DNA from: Neoconidiobolus thromboides FSU 785
Lineage: Eukaryota; Entomophthoromycota; Entomophthoromycetes; Entomophthorales; Neoconidiobolaceae
Direction: 5' to 3'
Length of the DNA: 64,000 nucleotides
NCBI GenBank assembly: GCA_025603075.1
Contig: MU626259.1
Location: 3,920-67,919, forward strand
Within the stretch, counting starts at the first letter, position 1; each line of letters opens with the position of its first letter. Positions 18,733 through 31,303 of the stretch are shown here, in pieces. The translations under genes and the position numbers were made by a program. The notes under the pieces were generated by a model, which worked only from the letters and a program-made list of their open reading frames with translations, was not told the origin of the DNA and searched no databases.

Positions 18733-21700
18733 TTTTGATAGTCAGATTTAACCTCTGAAAATTATTTATTAATGTAAATTAATTGCACCAGTAGTAAATT
18801 AACTGTAAGAACAGTGAGCTATTACCAAATTAACATTAACTTGATTGCCCTATGAGATAATTGGTTGCTTAATTGGAAATTGGAAAATAGAATAGAGATT
18901 ATTTCCAGATTAAGATCAGATGATAGGAATATTCCTAAACCTTATTAGCGTGTTGAATTCCCTTATTTAGTTTACACCACTAATTTAAGAATGTGGTTTA
19001 TTAGTTACCTTTATGGCTTATGTTTGTATTTATTAGCCTTAAGGCGTACTATTTATTGTAATAATACTAAGAGATAAATTTTGTATCTTGGATGTAAAAT
19101 TTATGGTAATTAAGTACAAGATATTATATAAAGCAAAAATATCGGGAAATATTGGTCATATCGGAATCCGGAAAAGTAGATAAAGTTAAAAAATGATCGT
19201 AATAGTTTGATTTCATTTATCTTTTATTCCTCAAAGACTACTCTATATTAAGTTACATATCAATTTAAATATTGTATATTTGCAGCGCAATATACTTTTC
19301 AAAGTTTTACATCTATTTCATTTTCTAGTTTTAATTTTACTCTTTGAATTCATATCTCATGGTAAGAATCCCTTTCATTAACGTCATGTATTAAAATCAG
19401 TAAGTATTCTTTTTATTTCAAGAAATTCCTTCTAAAATTCGTTAGGCTTAATACTATCGTTATAATACCCGTTGGTTTGAAGAATTCTTAATAACAACTT
19501 ACTAAATAGAAGTCTGAAACAAAAGTGGCTTGAATATATCTTTCATATATCTTCAATTACATTGATAACATCACTTAAATATTTTATGTATCTGTATATT
19601 ATGATGAACCATAAATAACTAATTTATTTTGGTTTAAAACGAAAATTCGATTATAAAGTGCATTTAATAAGTTATTAATTGAAGAATTAGCTATTGTAAT
19701 GAGATCCTGGCTTAAAGCGAGTGTTTGTGCTTCAATAGAAGGCTAAAGACTATTATTGGTCAGATGAAATTTTATTTTTAGATGAACATTCTAAATGGAA
19801 ATTTTGCCTAATAATTTTTTAGCTTTATTATTTTTAGTGGTGGGAAACTTTAAGCGATTTTTTGATCATGGATTTAATTGTTCTGGATCCATTTACCCTT
19901 TTCATTGAATTTATGTAACATTATAATAGTTATATCCATTTAATAACCTATTTATATATAATAATCAACTTACTATATATGAAATGTATTTATTATAATC
20001 ATAAGTAAATGAAATATATTGTATATAGCATTTGAGAGAGTAAATAAATCAAGTGTTATTTAATATATAAATACAATAATTATTTTATGCTAAATTTTTA
20101 AAAAAAATTCTATACAGATCTATAATATATAATAACAATAATGTTATAATCATAGATAATAAGGTAGTATACGAATTATAACCTGTATTTCTATGTTATA
20201 TGTGCCCCTTTTGACCCTTATAGTCTTATATAAATTGTATTTAAATATTTATAAAGATATTTAAAAATAAAAATAAAAATGTATTAATAATCTTTAAATA
20301 AAAGTATAATATTTATAGTAATAATAGTAAATGATATACTATGTTAATAGCAATTTATTTTATGACGCAGTTATTATATAGTTAGTTTAAATAATAGAAA
20401 ATACAATACAATACAACTTACGGGTCTGAAACTACCCTTTGTCCTAAAGAGATTTTAATAGCTGAATAATATTGACTAAAATAAAGTTAGCAGTAATTTC
20501 TATGCAAATTTTGATCGAATGGATTGCAAACGGCATAATTTAATTTTTAGAACGAAAATTTCGGCCTAAAGAACCTCCCAACTTTAAAAACAGTGATCTA
20601 CTATTTTAATATATATTTTCATCTATTGATCTATTATCTTTAAATTACTGTTAATACAAAAGTTAGAATAATTTGCAATAATAAAGCCATGAAAATGATT
20701 TAAAAGTTTATTTGCTTTATTCAATACTCTATCTAGATATTAAAAGGATGATTAATAATAGTTGCTAAAAAGAAGCCCAATAATTCCTGGAACAGCTTTA
20801 AATTTTTTCGAAAAAAACTCGGGCTATAAGATCCGCGTTAAATGATAATCTGGTTCTTATTTTTAATATTTTAGTAAATTTGATAAACCTTGAATGAATT
20901 TTATAACACTTTTGATTAGAGTTAATTTGTAAATAACACAATTTCCGTATAGATTTATCTCATAATTATAGTATATAATATCAATATGAATTTATACGCT
21001 ATTCAAAAATATTATATACAAGAATACTTATATTATTACGTTCATCTTTACTAACTTTATGACTCAAGTTATATCAAATAACACAATTGTAAATTACACA
21101 AAACCCAATAAATTTCGGGGAATGTTATATTTTATTTCCAGGATAGTATAAGGCCTACGAAAATACTATTTATTACGCTATGAAATTACCAAGTACAAAG
21201 AAATGGGCAATAATCAGTTGTAACATTTAATTTGTGTAAGATTTGTATTTTAATAACTATTAACACAAAATAAAATAAAAGCCTATTGTTTTTTGAGTAA
21301 AAATAAAATGGTACCAACCATACTATACGTTCTAATGTAAAGGTACCCTTATTATTAAATTGAGTAAGTAAACGTCTGCTTTGTGGCAAAAAACCTGATC
21401 TTTATAGTAATTCTTGTATTATTTATAAATATTTGCGGATAGTAAAAAAAACTGGGTCATTGTAGTACCTAATTTGGAATCGGTGAGATTTAAAAAACTA
21501 TGGTACAAAAATTAAGATAAATATGTAAAAATCTATATACAGACTAGTGAAAAAATTATACAATAGTTAATTTGTATCTTTTATATAATAAGTGGTCTTT
21601 TTACGTATAATAAAAGTACAATTGACATACGATAGATCGAGGATCTTTGTACGGGTTAGTACTTGAATTTGAAAGCAGAAACAATAAAGAACTAAAATAA

Positions 21701-22564
21701 AACGTGACTCTCTTCTTGCACAATAGATGATGTACCTTGTAGTAATTGGAAGCTTTAAAATGTATTAACATTATACAAATAAATAATGGTAGTCATTATG
21801 CTACAACTTGTAGTATATTAGTAACGTTGCTATTTTTAGAATTATTCATAATAGTAGAATTCATCGAATTAATAAATTATGAAGAATAATATTAATTTAT
21901 TATTCAAGTCACTTTAAGAATAGAATAAACAGTTACCCTTATATATTTTTAGCCATGTTGTTTAGGTTTATATATATTAAATATAATATTTTTTCAAGAC
22001 TGTTGTATTGAATTAAAGTGTAGTGGAACTTTTTAATTGTTTAAATAGTTTAACTACTTTAATTTCATATCATGAGTTTTTAAATTTAAATAGTAATTAA
22101 ACCAGCCTTTATGACATCGATTTTTCATAAAGTTTAATATTAGCATAAATGTAATTTTAAGTTTAACTCTTTTAATGAAATCTATCTAAATTAATATTAC
22201 TATCTACTATTATACTTTTATTGGTAATCAAACTTTATAATATTATAGTACAAAGTAAAAGGTTTTTATATTTACTAATCATATTAAAAGTGGATGTTAA
22301 ATACTAAACACAAACATTAAAGATAATAAAAATAAATTATTTAAAAAAAACTTGATTGTAAAATTTAAATAAATAATATTTTATAGCTACTTCATAAAAA
22401 AACACATTAATAATATCGAGTTAATTAATATAATAGAATAAATATTATCATACAAATGGTGAGATTATATAGATACTTAAAATAACAGTTAACAATTGAC
22501 AATCGAAATAATAAATTTTTATTTTTAAAAACTATAAAAATACTACTATGATTTTTCAACTATC
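18733..22564. other. Gene desert
   Basis: About 3.8 kb of very AT-rich DNA with stop codons in all frames. The only ORF of note (21186-21389, minus) has no coding character. No tRNA-like sequence or repeat-family copy was found. It may hold regulatory DNA of the ATPase gene. Confidence 0.55.
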
Positions 22565-22668
22565 AAATGGGGATATTTTTTGATTTCATTACCTTTTCCA
22601 TCTTCAAGCGCTATTTGGATGGAAAAATTGCTAGTAAAATTGTTAAATATAAATACATCTCCAAATAT
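22565..22668 (-). mobile_element. Foldback MITE-like element, copy 7
   Basis: Begins AAATGGGGATATTTTTTGAT, centre TTCAAGCGCTATTTGGATGG, ends AAATACATCTCCAAATAT. Confidence 0.8.
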
Positions 22669-22975
22669 AAAATATAACATTTTTCATTTACAATTTGTAT
22701 AAAACTACCAACAAATTTTTGATTGTGTAAAAATTCGTTATTGATTTTGGGCAAATCTTCCCACTCAAGTTCCTTCCATTAATTCTATTTAAAATAAATT
22801 TGATGTTTACTCAAAACAAATCTGACTTGACTTGAACTATCAGATTGAAAGTAAGCACTAATCAAGTTTATTTTGAACAAGTATCAAATTTATTTCAAAT
22901 GAAGTTATGACGTTTGAGATAATTTTACATCTGATGTCTAAATTTCGTCAAGGTTTTAACTAATGAAATCAATGA

Positions 22976-22985
22976 GTGACGTAAG
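22976..22985 (+). promoter_or_regulatory. CRE/ATF-like element GTGACGTAAG, C2 gene A
   Basis: The decamer GTGACGTAAG lies about 30 bp upstream of the TATA box. The same decamer is found at the same relative place before C2 gene B. A second TGACGT core lies at 22908-22913. TGACGTAA is a binding core of ATF/CREB bZIP factors. Confidence 0.55.
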
Positions 22986-23016
22986 TTTAAACTTTGAAAT
23001 TATTTAAAAATAAGGG

Positions 23017-23023
23017 ATATAAA
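23017..23023 (+). promoter_or_regulatory. TATA box of C2 gene A
   Basis: Context GGGATATAAAGGA, about 80 bp before the ATG. Gene B has GGGTATATAAAGAGA in the same position. Confidence 0.65.
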
Positions 23024-23098
23024 GGATAGGAGAAGTAAAAAAAGAAATTTAATTATTGAAAATATTATTTGTATATTAAAATTAATATTATAATAAAA

Positions 23099-24018
23099 AT
23101 GCAAGGAACTTTGGAAGTTAGTGTTAGTAAGTGTTTATTGCTCGTATATATTAATATATTAATATATTAATATTAATTATGTTAATTAGTTGCTGCTCGT
23201 GAATTAAAAAATGAAGATGGAATGTTTGGTAAGTTGGAGATATTTTAATAATAAAGAATGTTTATTAATTATATTGATTAGGATCTAACGACCCATATGT
23301 CCTTATCAAATGTGGTAATAATAAATTTATGACTGAAATTAAAAAGAAAGCTGGTAAAGAATGTCAATGGAACCAAACTTTTAGACTGTAAATAATAATA
23401 CAATAATAATAATTATTACCAATGCATATTAATACTCTTGATTTACTATAGCGGTTTAACTGATTCCTTTAAAGAACTTATATTAGAAGTTTATGATCAA
23501 GATAACGTTAAAGATGATTTAATTGGTAAAACTACTATTCCATTACAAGGTATATTACAAAGTGGTTCTGCTGATGCTTGGTATACCATTGGTAAAGGTT
23601 CTAAATCTCATGGTGAAGTTCATTTGTTTATAAAATTCATTCAAGTAAAAAATAATTTTTATTTTATATCTTATACTAATATTTTATTAACTAGGGTAAC
23701 TTCCCAGATGGTTATGATCCAAATGCAAGAACTATGGAAGATAATATGAAAGTAAGATTTATGTTAAATTACAACACATTTAGTTTACTTAACTCTTTAA
23801 CCTAGGTTGCTGGTGGTGTAGCTGGTGGTGTACTTGCTACTGGTGCTCTCGCTGCTGGTGCTAAAATGGCTTATGATCATTATAATAAGAAAGAAGGTGG
23901 TGAAAATCAACAATTAAATCAAAATCAAGGTCAACAACAACATTATGGTGGTGGTAATCAACCAGGCTATGCTAATCAAGGCCAAGGTGGGTATAATAAT
24001 AACCAAGGACAGTATTAA
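23099..24018 (+). CDS. C2-domain protein A with Gly/Gln/Tyr-rich tail
   Basis: Six exons: 23099-23126, 23190-23228, 23282-23387, 23452-23644, 23695-23751 and 23806-24018; 211 aa. The N-terminal ~120 residues form a single C2 domain: LEVSVIAARELKNEDGMFG, SNDPYVLIKCG, ECQWNQTF, LEVYDQDNVKDDLIGKTTIP. The Asp residues in SNDPY and VYDQD fit a Ca2+-binding loop arrangement. Then come a Gly/Ala-rich segment (VAGGVAGGVLATGALAAGA), which could be a weak membrane-associated helix, AYDHYNKK, and a low-complexity Gln/Asn/Gly/Tyr tail. No signal peptide. Small fungal and plant C2 proteins of this layout are linked to stress responses, but the function here is unknown. Paralogue at 33747-34719. Confidence 0.9.
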
Positions 24019-24326
24019 TTTATAAATTGAAATAAAAGTCATCTTTATTTTTTATTATTTTAGTATATGTTATATTTGTAGTATAGGATTATTTTAAATA
24101 TTAATAAAAATCAAGGTTCTTAATTTCTCATTTACCTAAAACAAATAATATTTATTTAAATCATGGACTATATTAGGATAAGATAATGTTACAAAGTGAA
24201 ATTAAAAGAGAGGAAAAAAGCGCAAAGTAAAGGAGTAATAAAGTGGTTCAAGGAACTCAAATTTAAAGGTAAGAAGATAGAGTAGTAATTTACTAGTAAT
24301 ACTTTGACTTGCTTATATGTTATAGT
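24019..24326. other. Intergenic
   Basis: 3' flank of C2 gene A. Nothing else seen. Confidence 0.4.
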
Positions 24327-24434
24327 TATATGGGAATGTATTTTTGTATTTAAGAATTTTACTAATAATCTTTCCACTCAAATAGCGCTTAAAAAATGGA
24401 AAAAATAATGAAGTCAAAAAAAACACTCCCACAT
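24327..24434 (+). mobile_element. Foldback MITE-like element, copy 8
   Basis: Begins TATATGGGAATGTATTTTTG, centre CTCAAATAGCGCTTAAAAAA, ends AAACACTCCCACAT. A reverse-oriented copy lies 170 bp further on. Confidence 0.85.
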
Positions 24435-24603
24435 CTTCATATTGATCTTATATTTTGTGATAGAGAAATAAAAATAAAAAACATTTTATGATAGGTGAAT
24501 ATTACATCCATGCTCATTTATAGTATATAGACTTTATTAAAAATATATTGTATAATAACTAAATATAATCATACTACAAATAAGCTCCATTTTTTAATAG
24601 TAC

Positions 24604-24709
24604 AATATGGGGATGTTCTTTTCACTTCATTACTTTTTCCATTTTTTAAGCGCTATTTGAGTGGAAAGATTGTTAGTGAATTCTTAAACAAAAAAATATA
24701 TCCCCTTAT
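24604..24709 (-). mobile_element. Foldback MITE-like element, copy 9
   Basis: Begins ATATGGGGATGTTCTTTTCA, centre TTTAAGCGCTATTTGAGTGG, ends ATATATCCCCTTAT. With copy 8 it forms an inverted pair. Confidence 0.85.
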
Positions 24710-25125
24710 GTCAATAGTACTTAGGAATATTTTTTACCAATTCTCCTTTTTTACTATTTTTTTAAAATTATAAATTAATTAACTAATGGAACTATTCAAG
24801 TTCCAATATGTGTTGACAAATAATGAGTTTTATTAATTATTTGTTGCATTATGTTGATTTGAAGCTTGCTAATCTAATTTTCATTTTAAGATGAACAGTT
24901 AACTAGTACATATCCAAGTTTCGACAGCTGTATTGGTCAATTACTTTATAATTTTAGAAAAATAGCAAAAAAGGATAATTAATAAAAAATATCTTCATTT
25001 TACAAATGTATAAATTCTACATTTAAACTATTTATAGAGCTTTATATTACAATCATTTTCTTACAGTTTAAATTTAATTTATTACAACTCTAATTCATTT
25101 TTTTCAATAATAAACTCTCATAAAC
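24710..25125. other. Intergenic
   Basis: AT-rich 3' flank of BCS1; nothing seen. Confidence 0.4.
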
Positions 25126-26505
25126 TTATTTTATCAACAAATTAATATTCTCTAAAGCCTCAACCGGAGAATCCTTAAATCTCACAAAGTGACCTTGTAA
25201 AGCTGCTGCTGAAAGTCTAACTTCCTCATCTATATCCTTTTCCTTATAAGTAAACAGTTTTTCCTTAAATTTCAAAGCTAATTCTTTTTCATTAGGGTAA
25301 AATCTTAAAAACAAGTTAATCAATTGAGCTTCATTAACATGTCCAAAATATTCTTTTAAGTCTACTCTACCCGGTCTTATTAACGCAGTATCTAATTTTT
25401 CAATATGATTAGTTGTCATAAATATTATCCTTTCTTCAGCTGCGCCTACTCCGTCTAAAGCATTTAATAAGCCTGAGAAAGTGACCATGGATTGATAACT
25501 AACAGATATTATTATTCTACTCTATTATTAACCTATTATAAGATAAATTACCCTTGTTTTGTAGTTTGTTCTCTTTGATTAAAAGCAGCATCAATATCTT
25601 CTAATAATAATATACTTCTTTCTGGTACAACTGTCATCAAATGGTTTAATCGATCATCCGTCAATCCTCTTTCACTTAAATTTAATAAACATATATTATA
25701 ATCCAATTCTCCCGCTAAACCTTGAATAAAACTGGATTTTCCTGTACCGGGTGGACCATATAATAAATAGCCTCTTCTATAAGGGATACCTTTACATAGT
25801 TATTAGTATATTGTTTATACATTATTTATACAATTATATTATTAAGTTACCTCTATCATTATACCATTTTTCATTTAATAAAAATTCTTTAACATCTTTT
25901 ACAATTCTATCACTTTGATTATCTTTTAAAATTACTGAGTTAATCGGTTTCTTTTTTCTAGGTTGACCAAAAGGTCTCCATTCTGGTCCATAACTTGAAT
26001 AAATAACAGTTTTGCCCATTTGTTTTGATAGAGCCAATTCTCTTGCTTTATCCAATAATTCAAAAACAAACTTTTTATCTCTCGTTAATGTAGTAATTGT
26101 AATAGTTTCCCATGGAGCGCCTGAGGTTAAATCAACTAGTTTATTTTCCCTTTGTCTTTTAACTTGAAACCAGGCACCTTTATAATTAAAAAAATGTTGG
26201 CCTGGACCAGGTACGAAGTTAAATTTCGTCATTACTGAACCATTGTTATGTTGCTTAAAACTAGTTTCAATAGATAGTTGATGAATATGTTGTTCTTTTT
26301 GTAAACTCAACCAATTTAACAACCAAGGATATGACTTATCTTTACTTGTAATTTCTAGTTGTATAAGCATGCGTCGTTTTAGATACATATAACCTAATTG
26401 AGAGCCTTGCTTAGCTACAGTTAAACCAAAACCTACACCTACTAAACCAAAGCCTGCAGAAAAGTAGGGGTTGTTGCTCAAACTATCGATTAAATTGTCG
26501 AACAT
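25126..26505 (-). CDS. BCS1: Mitochondrial AAA ATPase Bcs1
   Basis: Exons on the minus strand: 25851-26505, 25552-25789 and 25126-25498; 421 aa. The N-terminal ~35 residues hold the transmembrane segment ([17 protein letters not shown]) that also targets Bcs1 to the inner membrane. The BCS1_N domain follows. The AAA module has Walker A GPPGTGKS (230-237), Walker B LLLEDIDA (Glu282), sensor 1 in FMTTNH, and the arginine finger in IRPGRVD. Bcs1 moves the folded Rieske protein across the inner membrane so it can join complex III. The gene diverges from SOD2, and the 508 bp between them is a shared promoter region. Confidence 0.95.
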
Positions 26506-27013
26506 CTTCTATTGTTGTTGTTCTATAGGCTTATCGATATATTTCTTACAGTTAAAAGATGATTTTTTATCTGATCGGGTTATAATTTGAATTTCGAAAA
26601 ATTGATTTTGACCAATTAAATTAATTTTTATTTTATCAGTAAATTATACACAAAGTGTATATTGTAAAAAAACCCAAAAGACATTGATGAATTCTATAAA
26701 AAATTCGGTTAATAGTTCTTATATCATTAAAGATTTTGGCTTTGTTAAAATTTTTATTCGAAAATAGTAGTTATATTGGTAATAAATAATAAAAATAATA
26801 TACTTCAATATAACAATTTGAATTAATAATTGACCAAAAAAAATAAAAACGAATTACAATAACGATTGGATGAGATAATCAAAAGATGACATCAGCTTAC
26901 TAAAAAACTATTGAGAAATAATTAAATAATGAACATAAAAAAGTATATAAACAACTTAAAATAAATACTTTTCGTTATAAATTTCAATTATCAACAAATA
27001 AATAAAACAAAAG
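26506..27013. promoter_or_regulatory. Divergent promoter region BCS1/SOD2
   Basis: 508 bp between two head-to-head nuclear genes for mitochondrial proteins. TATA-like AAAAAGTATATAAAC lies at about 26938-26952, some 60 bp before the SOD2 start. Confidence 0.5.
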
Positions 27014-27962
27014 ATGGGTTTAACAAATTACAAACAATTAGTTACTAAGGTAAAATTACCAAGTTATTCAAGTCTCACTTCCACCCGTACTAAACACACG
27101 TTACCTGACTTACCATATGATTATAACGTAAGCTAATATTGTTAACTAAATATACTATAAAACGATAACACAGCTTATCTTTAGGCCTTAGAACCTGTAA
27201 TTTCAGCCGAAATTATGCAGCTTCATCACTCAAAACATCATAACACTTATGTTACTAACTTAAACGTAGCTGAAGAAAAATACCAAGAAGCTCTTCATCA
27301 AAATGATATCAAATCACAAATTGCTTTACAATCTGCCCTTAAATTTAATGGTGGCGGTCATATCAATCATTCTATCTTTTGGCAAAATTTAACACCAATT
27401 AAGAATGGTGGTGGTCAACTTAATGATGGTAATAATTTTTTATTTTTTACTTTATTTTAAAGGTTTATTTTATACAATTATTTATTAGGTGCTTTAAAAC
27501 AAGCTATTGAAAAAGAATTTGGTTCTTTGGATAAGTTTATTACAAAATTTAACACTCAAACTGCCGCCGTTCAAGGCTCTGGTTGGGGTTGGTTGGTGAG
27601 TTCAATAGGATTTAATATGATTATAGAATATTTATGTTTTTTAGGGTTACAACAAAGAAAACAAGAAATTAGAAATCATTGCTTTACCAAATCAAGATCC
27701 ATTAACTTGTAAGTTTTTTAATTTTTGTTAGTATTAGCTGTTTATTTATAATTTTATTAGCATATATCCCTCTCCTTGGTGTTGATGTTTGGGAACATGT
27801 AAGTTCTAGTATTAAACTATTTAATGTTAATATTTATTCAATTTCTAATAGGCTTATTATCTTCAATATAAAAATGTAAGACCAGACTACTTAAAAGCTA
27901 TCTGGCAAATTGTTAACTGGAAAGATGTGGAGCAAAGATTCAATGAAGCTCATAAGGCTTAG
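27014..27962 (+). CDS. SOD2: Mitochondrial Mn superoxide dismutase
   Basis: Six exons: 27014-27127, 27185-27428, 27489-27595, 27645-27708, 27761-27798 and 27852-27962; 225 aa. It dismutates superoxide to H2O2 and O2 in the matrix. The first ~37 residues are Lys/Ser/Thr-rich and fit a mitochondrial presequence before [11 protein letters not shown]. Metal ligands are present: the first His of LHHSKHH, the second His of GGHINHS, and Asp and His in DVWEH. Other signatures are [25 protein letters not shown] and [21 protein letters not shown] before HINHS indicates the Mn type. EPVISAEIM replaces the common EPHISAEIM; that His is not a metal ligand. The yeast Sod2 activator Mtm1 has its gene 15 kb away. 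Confidence 0.96.
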
Positions 27963-28734
27963 AGTTTTTAATCAATAAATGCTATCGATTGTATTTAAAT
28001 CTATTTTTAGTATTGTTTTATACGTGAGATATGATAGGCTAATCTTTTTATAGTAAAAATTATTTGTTATAAAAGGTAGTATTAATTGTAATAATAACAA
28101 TTAAGTAGGTTATAACTTTTGTATCTAAAATAAATTCAAGTATCCTTTTTAATACTTTGTTGAAAATATATTTGATACTATTACTGTCCATTAAAGTTTA
28201 ATTAAGTCAACTATTGCTAGCTTCTGAAAAATAAACCTTATAGCCTTTAAAATACTACGTGATTATTACTAATTGATTTCCTTATTACATATCCATTGAT
28301 ACTATATAATATAGTGATAAACATATAACTACTGGATATTAAGTGTTCTAAGAAGTATAAATACGGTTGAAAATGATTAAATAAATATTTTATTATTATT
28401 AGATTTTGTAATCTTAACTTTCATATATGATCATATTTGATGCTGTTTTAAAATGAAGTATTTTATTAAAAAATAGCTAGAAGATTATGAAGAGTAATAT
28501 TAAAATTAAACAATTCAGTCAATAATTTTCCAGTAATCCAACACAATGTAGGGAATGCAAAATTTCTATGTTTGGAATTCCTTTTTTGCAATTTAAAAAA
28601 ATCCCTTCAGCCCAGATTCAATCTTAGAAATTCCCATAATTTTGTCCAAGACTGATAGAATAATCCTTGTAATAATCAAATAAAACTAACAAACTTAAAG
28701 CTTGAGATTTTATTCACTTAATAAACAAGTCAAA
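27963..28734. other. Intergenic, SOD2 3' flank and NHP2 promoter
   Basis: No coding or RNA gene seen. Very AT-rich. Confidence 0.5.
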
Positions 28735-29347
28735 ATGGGTAAAGTTAAGAAAGAACATAAAGAAAAGAAAGAAAAGAAAGAAAAAGTCGTTTTAGATTTA
28801 CCAACTACTGAAGCTACTACTGAAAATGAAGCTGGTGATTTAGAATGGGATAAAAATTTATTTATTTCTAAAATTGCTCAACCTTTAGCTACTCCTAAAT
28901 TATCTAAAAAATTATTAAAGTTAGCTAATAAAGGTAATAAAAATAATCAAGTCAATAAGGTTTAAGTTATTAATATTTTTAGTTCATAAACATAAGAGAG
29001 TTGCTCGTGGTGTTAAAGAAGTAGTTAAAGCCATTCGTAAAGGAAAGACTGGGTAAGTTATAAGAAAAGTAATATTTATAATAATATATAATAATTTAAT
29101 TATTAGTGTATGTTTAATTGCCGGTAATATCTCACCAGATGATGTAATCAGTCATTTACCAATCTTATGTGAAGATAATAATATTGCTTATTGTTTTGTA
29201 CCATCCAGAGAATCTTTAGGTGCAGCTGTTGATACTAAAAGATCTACTTCGGTTATCTTAGTTCAAAAGGGCGAAAATGGAGCTGAAGAAAATGATAAGA
29301 TTGAAGAAGGTGCTAAAAATATTAATGAACTTGTTAAGAGTATTTAA
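28735..29347 (+). CDS. NHP2: H/ACA ribonucleoprotein subunit Nhp2
   Basis: Three exons: 28735-28933, 28983-29052 and 29107-29347; 169 aa. A Lys/Glu-rich N-terminus is followed by the family segment AQPLATPKLSKKLLKL, then the L7Ae RNA-binding fold: VARGVKEVVKAIRKGKTG, CLIAGNISPDDVISHLPILC, IAYCFVPSRESLGAAVDTKR, STSVILV. It binds kink-turn-type RNA in H/ACA snoRNPs that guide pseudouridylation, and in telomerase RNA where present. The first intron (GTAATA...TTTTTAG, 49 nt) is needed to restore the reading VHKHKRVARG. The ATG at 28735 is the only one that fits. Confidence 0.93.
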
Positions 29348-29608
29348 TAAGAAAAAAAGATAGATTTTTGGGAAATTTAAGTGAAAGATAGTATTGTATT
29401 AAATTAAAATTATTTGTAGCTTCTCCCTTATTTATGTTTTTTGATATTGAAAAAAATGAATGGAATAATTTGAAATAAATTATTTTTTTATAGAAGTTAC
29501 TATTGGTTTTAAACCATTTATTATTATTTGTTGATTTTAATATAAAAATTTTGAACTTTTTTTGAACTTTTCTTTTGTTTAATTTTATAAAAGAATTGAC
29601 GATAAATT
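29348..29608. other. Short intergenic region
   Basis: NHP2 3' flank and cyclophilin promoter. Nothing specific seen. Confidence 0.4.
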
Positions 29609-30534
29609 ATGACCAACCCAGTTGTATTTTTTGATATAAGTATCGGAGGTACTTCAGCAGGCCGTATTAAAATGGAATTATTTAAAGATGTTGTACCTAA
29701 AACAGCAGAAAACTTTCGGTAATTTTTAAATTTGAATTAATTACTTTTTAAATAATGAGTTTAACCTTTTAACTATTTTAAATAAAAAATAGACAATTAT
29801 GTACTGGAGAGCATAGGTAATAAAATTAAGCATTGATAAAGAGAGATGCGTTAATGAAATACTTTAGAATTGATAATCAACCTATGGGGTTTAAAAATGC
29901 CATATTTCATAGGTAAGATTTTAGATTAAAAACAAAGCGTATATAGAAATTCAATTAAACCCTATCAATTTTATAGAGTAATTAAAGATTTTATGGTCCA
30001 AGGTGGGGATTTTTTAAAAGTAAGATTAACAAAATTCAATAATTAACTATTAAAATGAAACAAGATGGAATAAAACAAGCTATAATAAGAGAATTCATAA
30101 TATTCTTATTAATATTAATTTTAGGGTGATGGTACTGGCTCATTTTCGATTTATGGGGATAAATTTGAAGATGAAAATTTTCAATTAAAACACGATGGAC
30201 CAGGTTTATTATCTATGGTAAGCTGATTTGTTATAAATAAATTAATGGATTTAATTTTTAATATTATCCTTTTTTATAGGCTAATAGTGGACCAAATACT
30301 AACGGGTGTCAAGTAAGTTTTTAATATTCCTTTGTTTCTCTGTACACCATTTACCAACATTCTAAATAGTTCTTTATCACTTGTACAAAATGTGAATTTT
30401 TAGATGGGAAACATGTAGTCTTTGGTAAAATAATTGATGGTTTATTGACTTTAAGAAAAATTGAAAATATATCTACTGGAGCTAATAATAAACCTACACT
30501 TCCAGTAATTATTAGTGAATGTGGGGAAATGTAA
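29609..30534 (+). CDS. PPIH: Cyclophilin H, U4/U6 snRNP-type peptidyl-prolyl isomerase
   Basis: Seven exons: 29609-29718, 29793-29816, 29868-29912, 29977-30019, 30125-30217, 30280-30312 and 30370-30534; 170 aa. A single cyclophilin domain with active-site elements [34 protein letters not shown] and [13 protein letters not shown]. The start [12 protein letters not shown], the segment [15 protein letters not shown] and the end VIISECGEM match cyclophilin H rather than cyclophilin A. Cyclophilin H binds Prp4 in the U4/U6.U5 tri-snRNP. Exons 2 to 4 are very short (24, 45 and 43 nt), so ab initio predictors may miss them. Confidence 0.93.
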
Positions 30535-31303
30535 TAAAATAAAATAAAGTTAAAAGTAAGTTTTAATATTGTTGTTGTTTTGATTTTTTATGAGAATGGT
30601 TATGTAAATGTTTTATTGGGATGGGACTTATTACGTAGATGTTTGTAATATGGATTGTTTTAAGTTATTATATAATGTATATGGTTTTAAAGGTATTTCT
30701 GTACGTATTTTATTTATATATTTATATATTGCTTATATATTGTTGTGACATTTATCGTAATAAAATGTACCAAATATATACAAAACGTAAAGAAAAATAT
30801 AACATCAATTAATTCAAATAGTCTATTTATTAGTAAAAAATAAATCAATTTTAGTTTTACTTTATAAAGAGTAATTATAAAGTAAGTTTAATTATTATTT
30901 ATAATAAAAGTAATAGTTTCAACTAAAATTTAACTCAGTTAACAACCTAAGTTGTCTAAATCAAAAATTTTCATAACTTAAAAATAAATTTGGAATTTTT
31001 AAAAGCTTAATTAAAGTGATAGGCTAATAAAAAAAGACTCATATAAAGATAACGGACGATAAAAAAATTGGCATAATAATAGTATATTGTAAAAACATAT
31101 CTAATATTCATGATCTCTTAAAAGATAAGGACATTTAAAATTAATATTTTTATTGAAATTTTTGGATGGAAATAAAATTTCAAAACCTGAATAAACCTTA
31201 TAGCCTAATTTTTAAGTGGCTTAAATAAAAATGAGAGTTGTACAGGTAAAACTTTAAAAATTGTTCATTTTTATTATTCTAATTTAATTTAATAAAAAAA
31301 TAA
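30535..31303. other. Intergenic
   Basis: AT-rich, nothing recognised. Confidence 0.5.

Noticed and set aside
28140-28150. GTATCCTTTTT resembling a U12-type donor (also at 63981)
   Set aside because: About two such matches are expected by chance in a window of this size and composition. The first lies outside any gene, with no branch site or acceptor partner.
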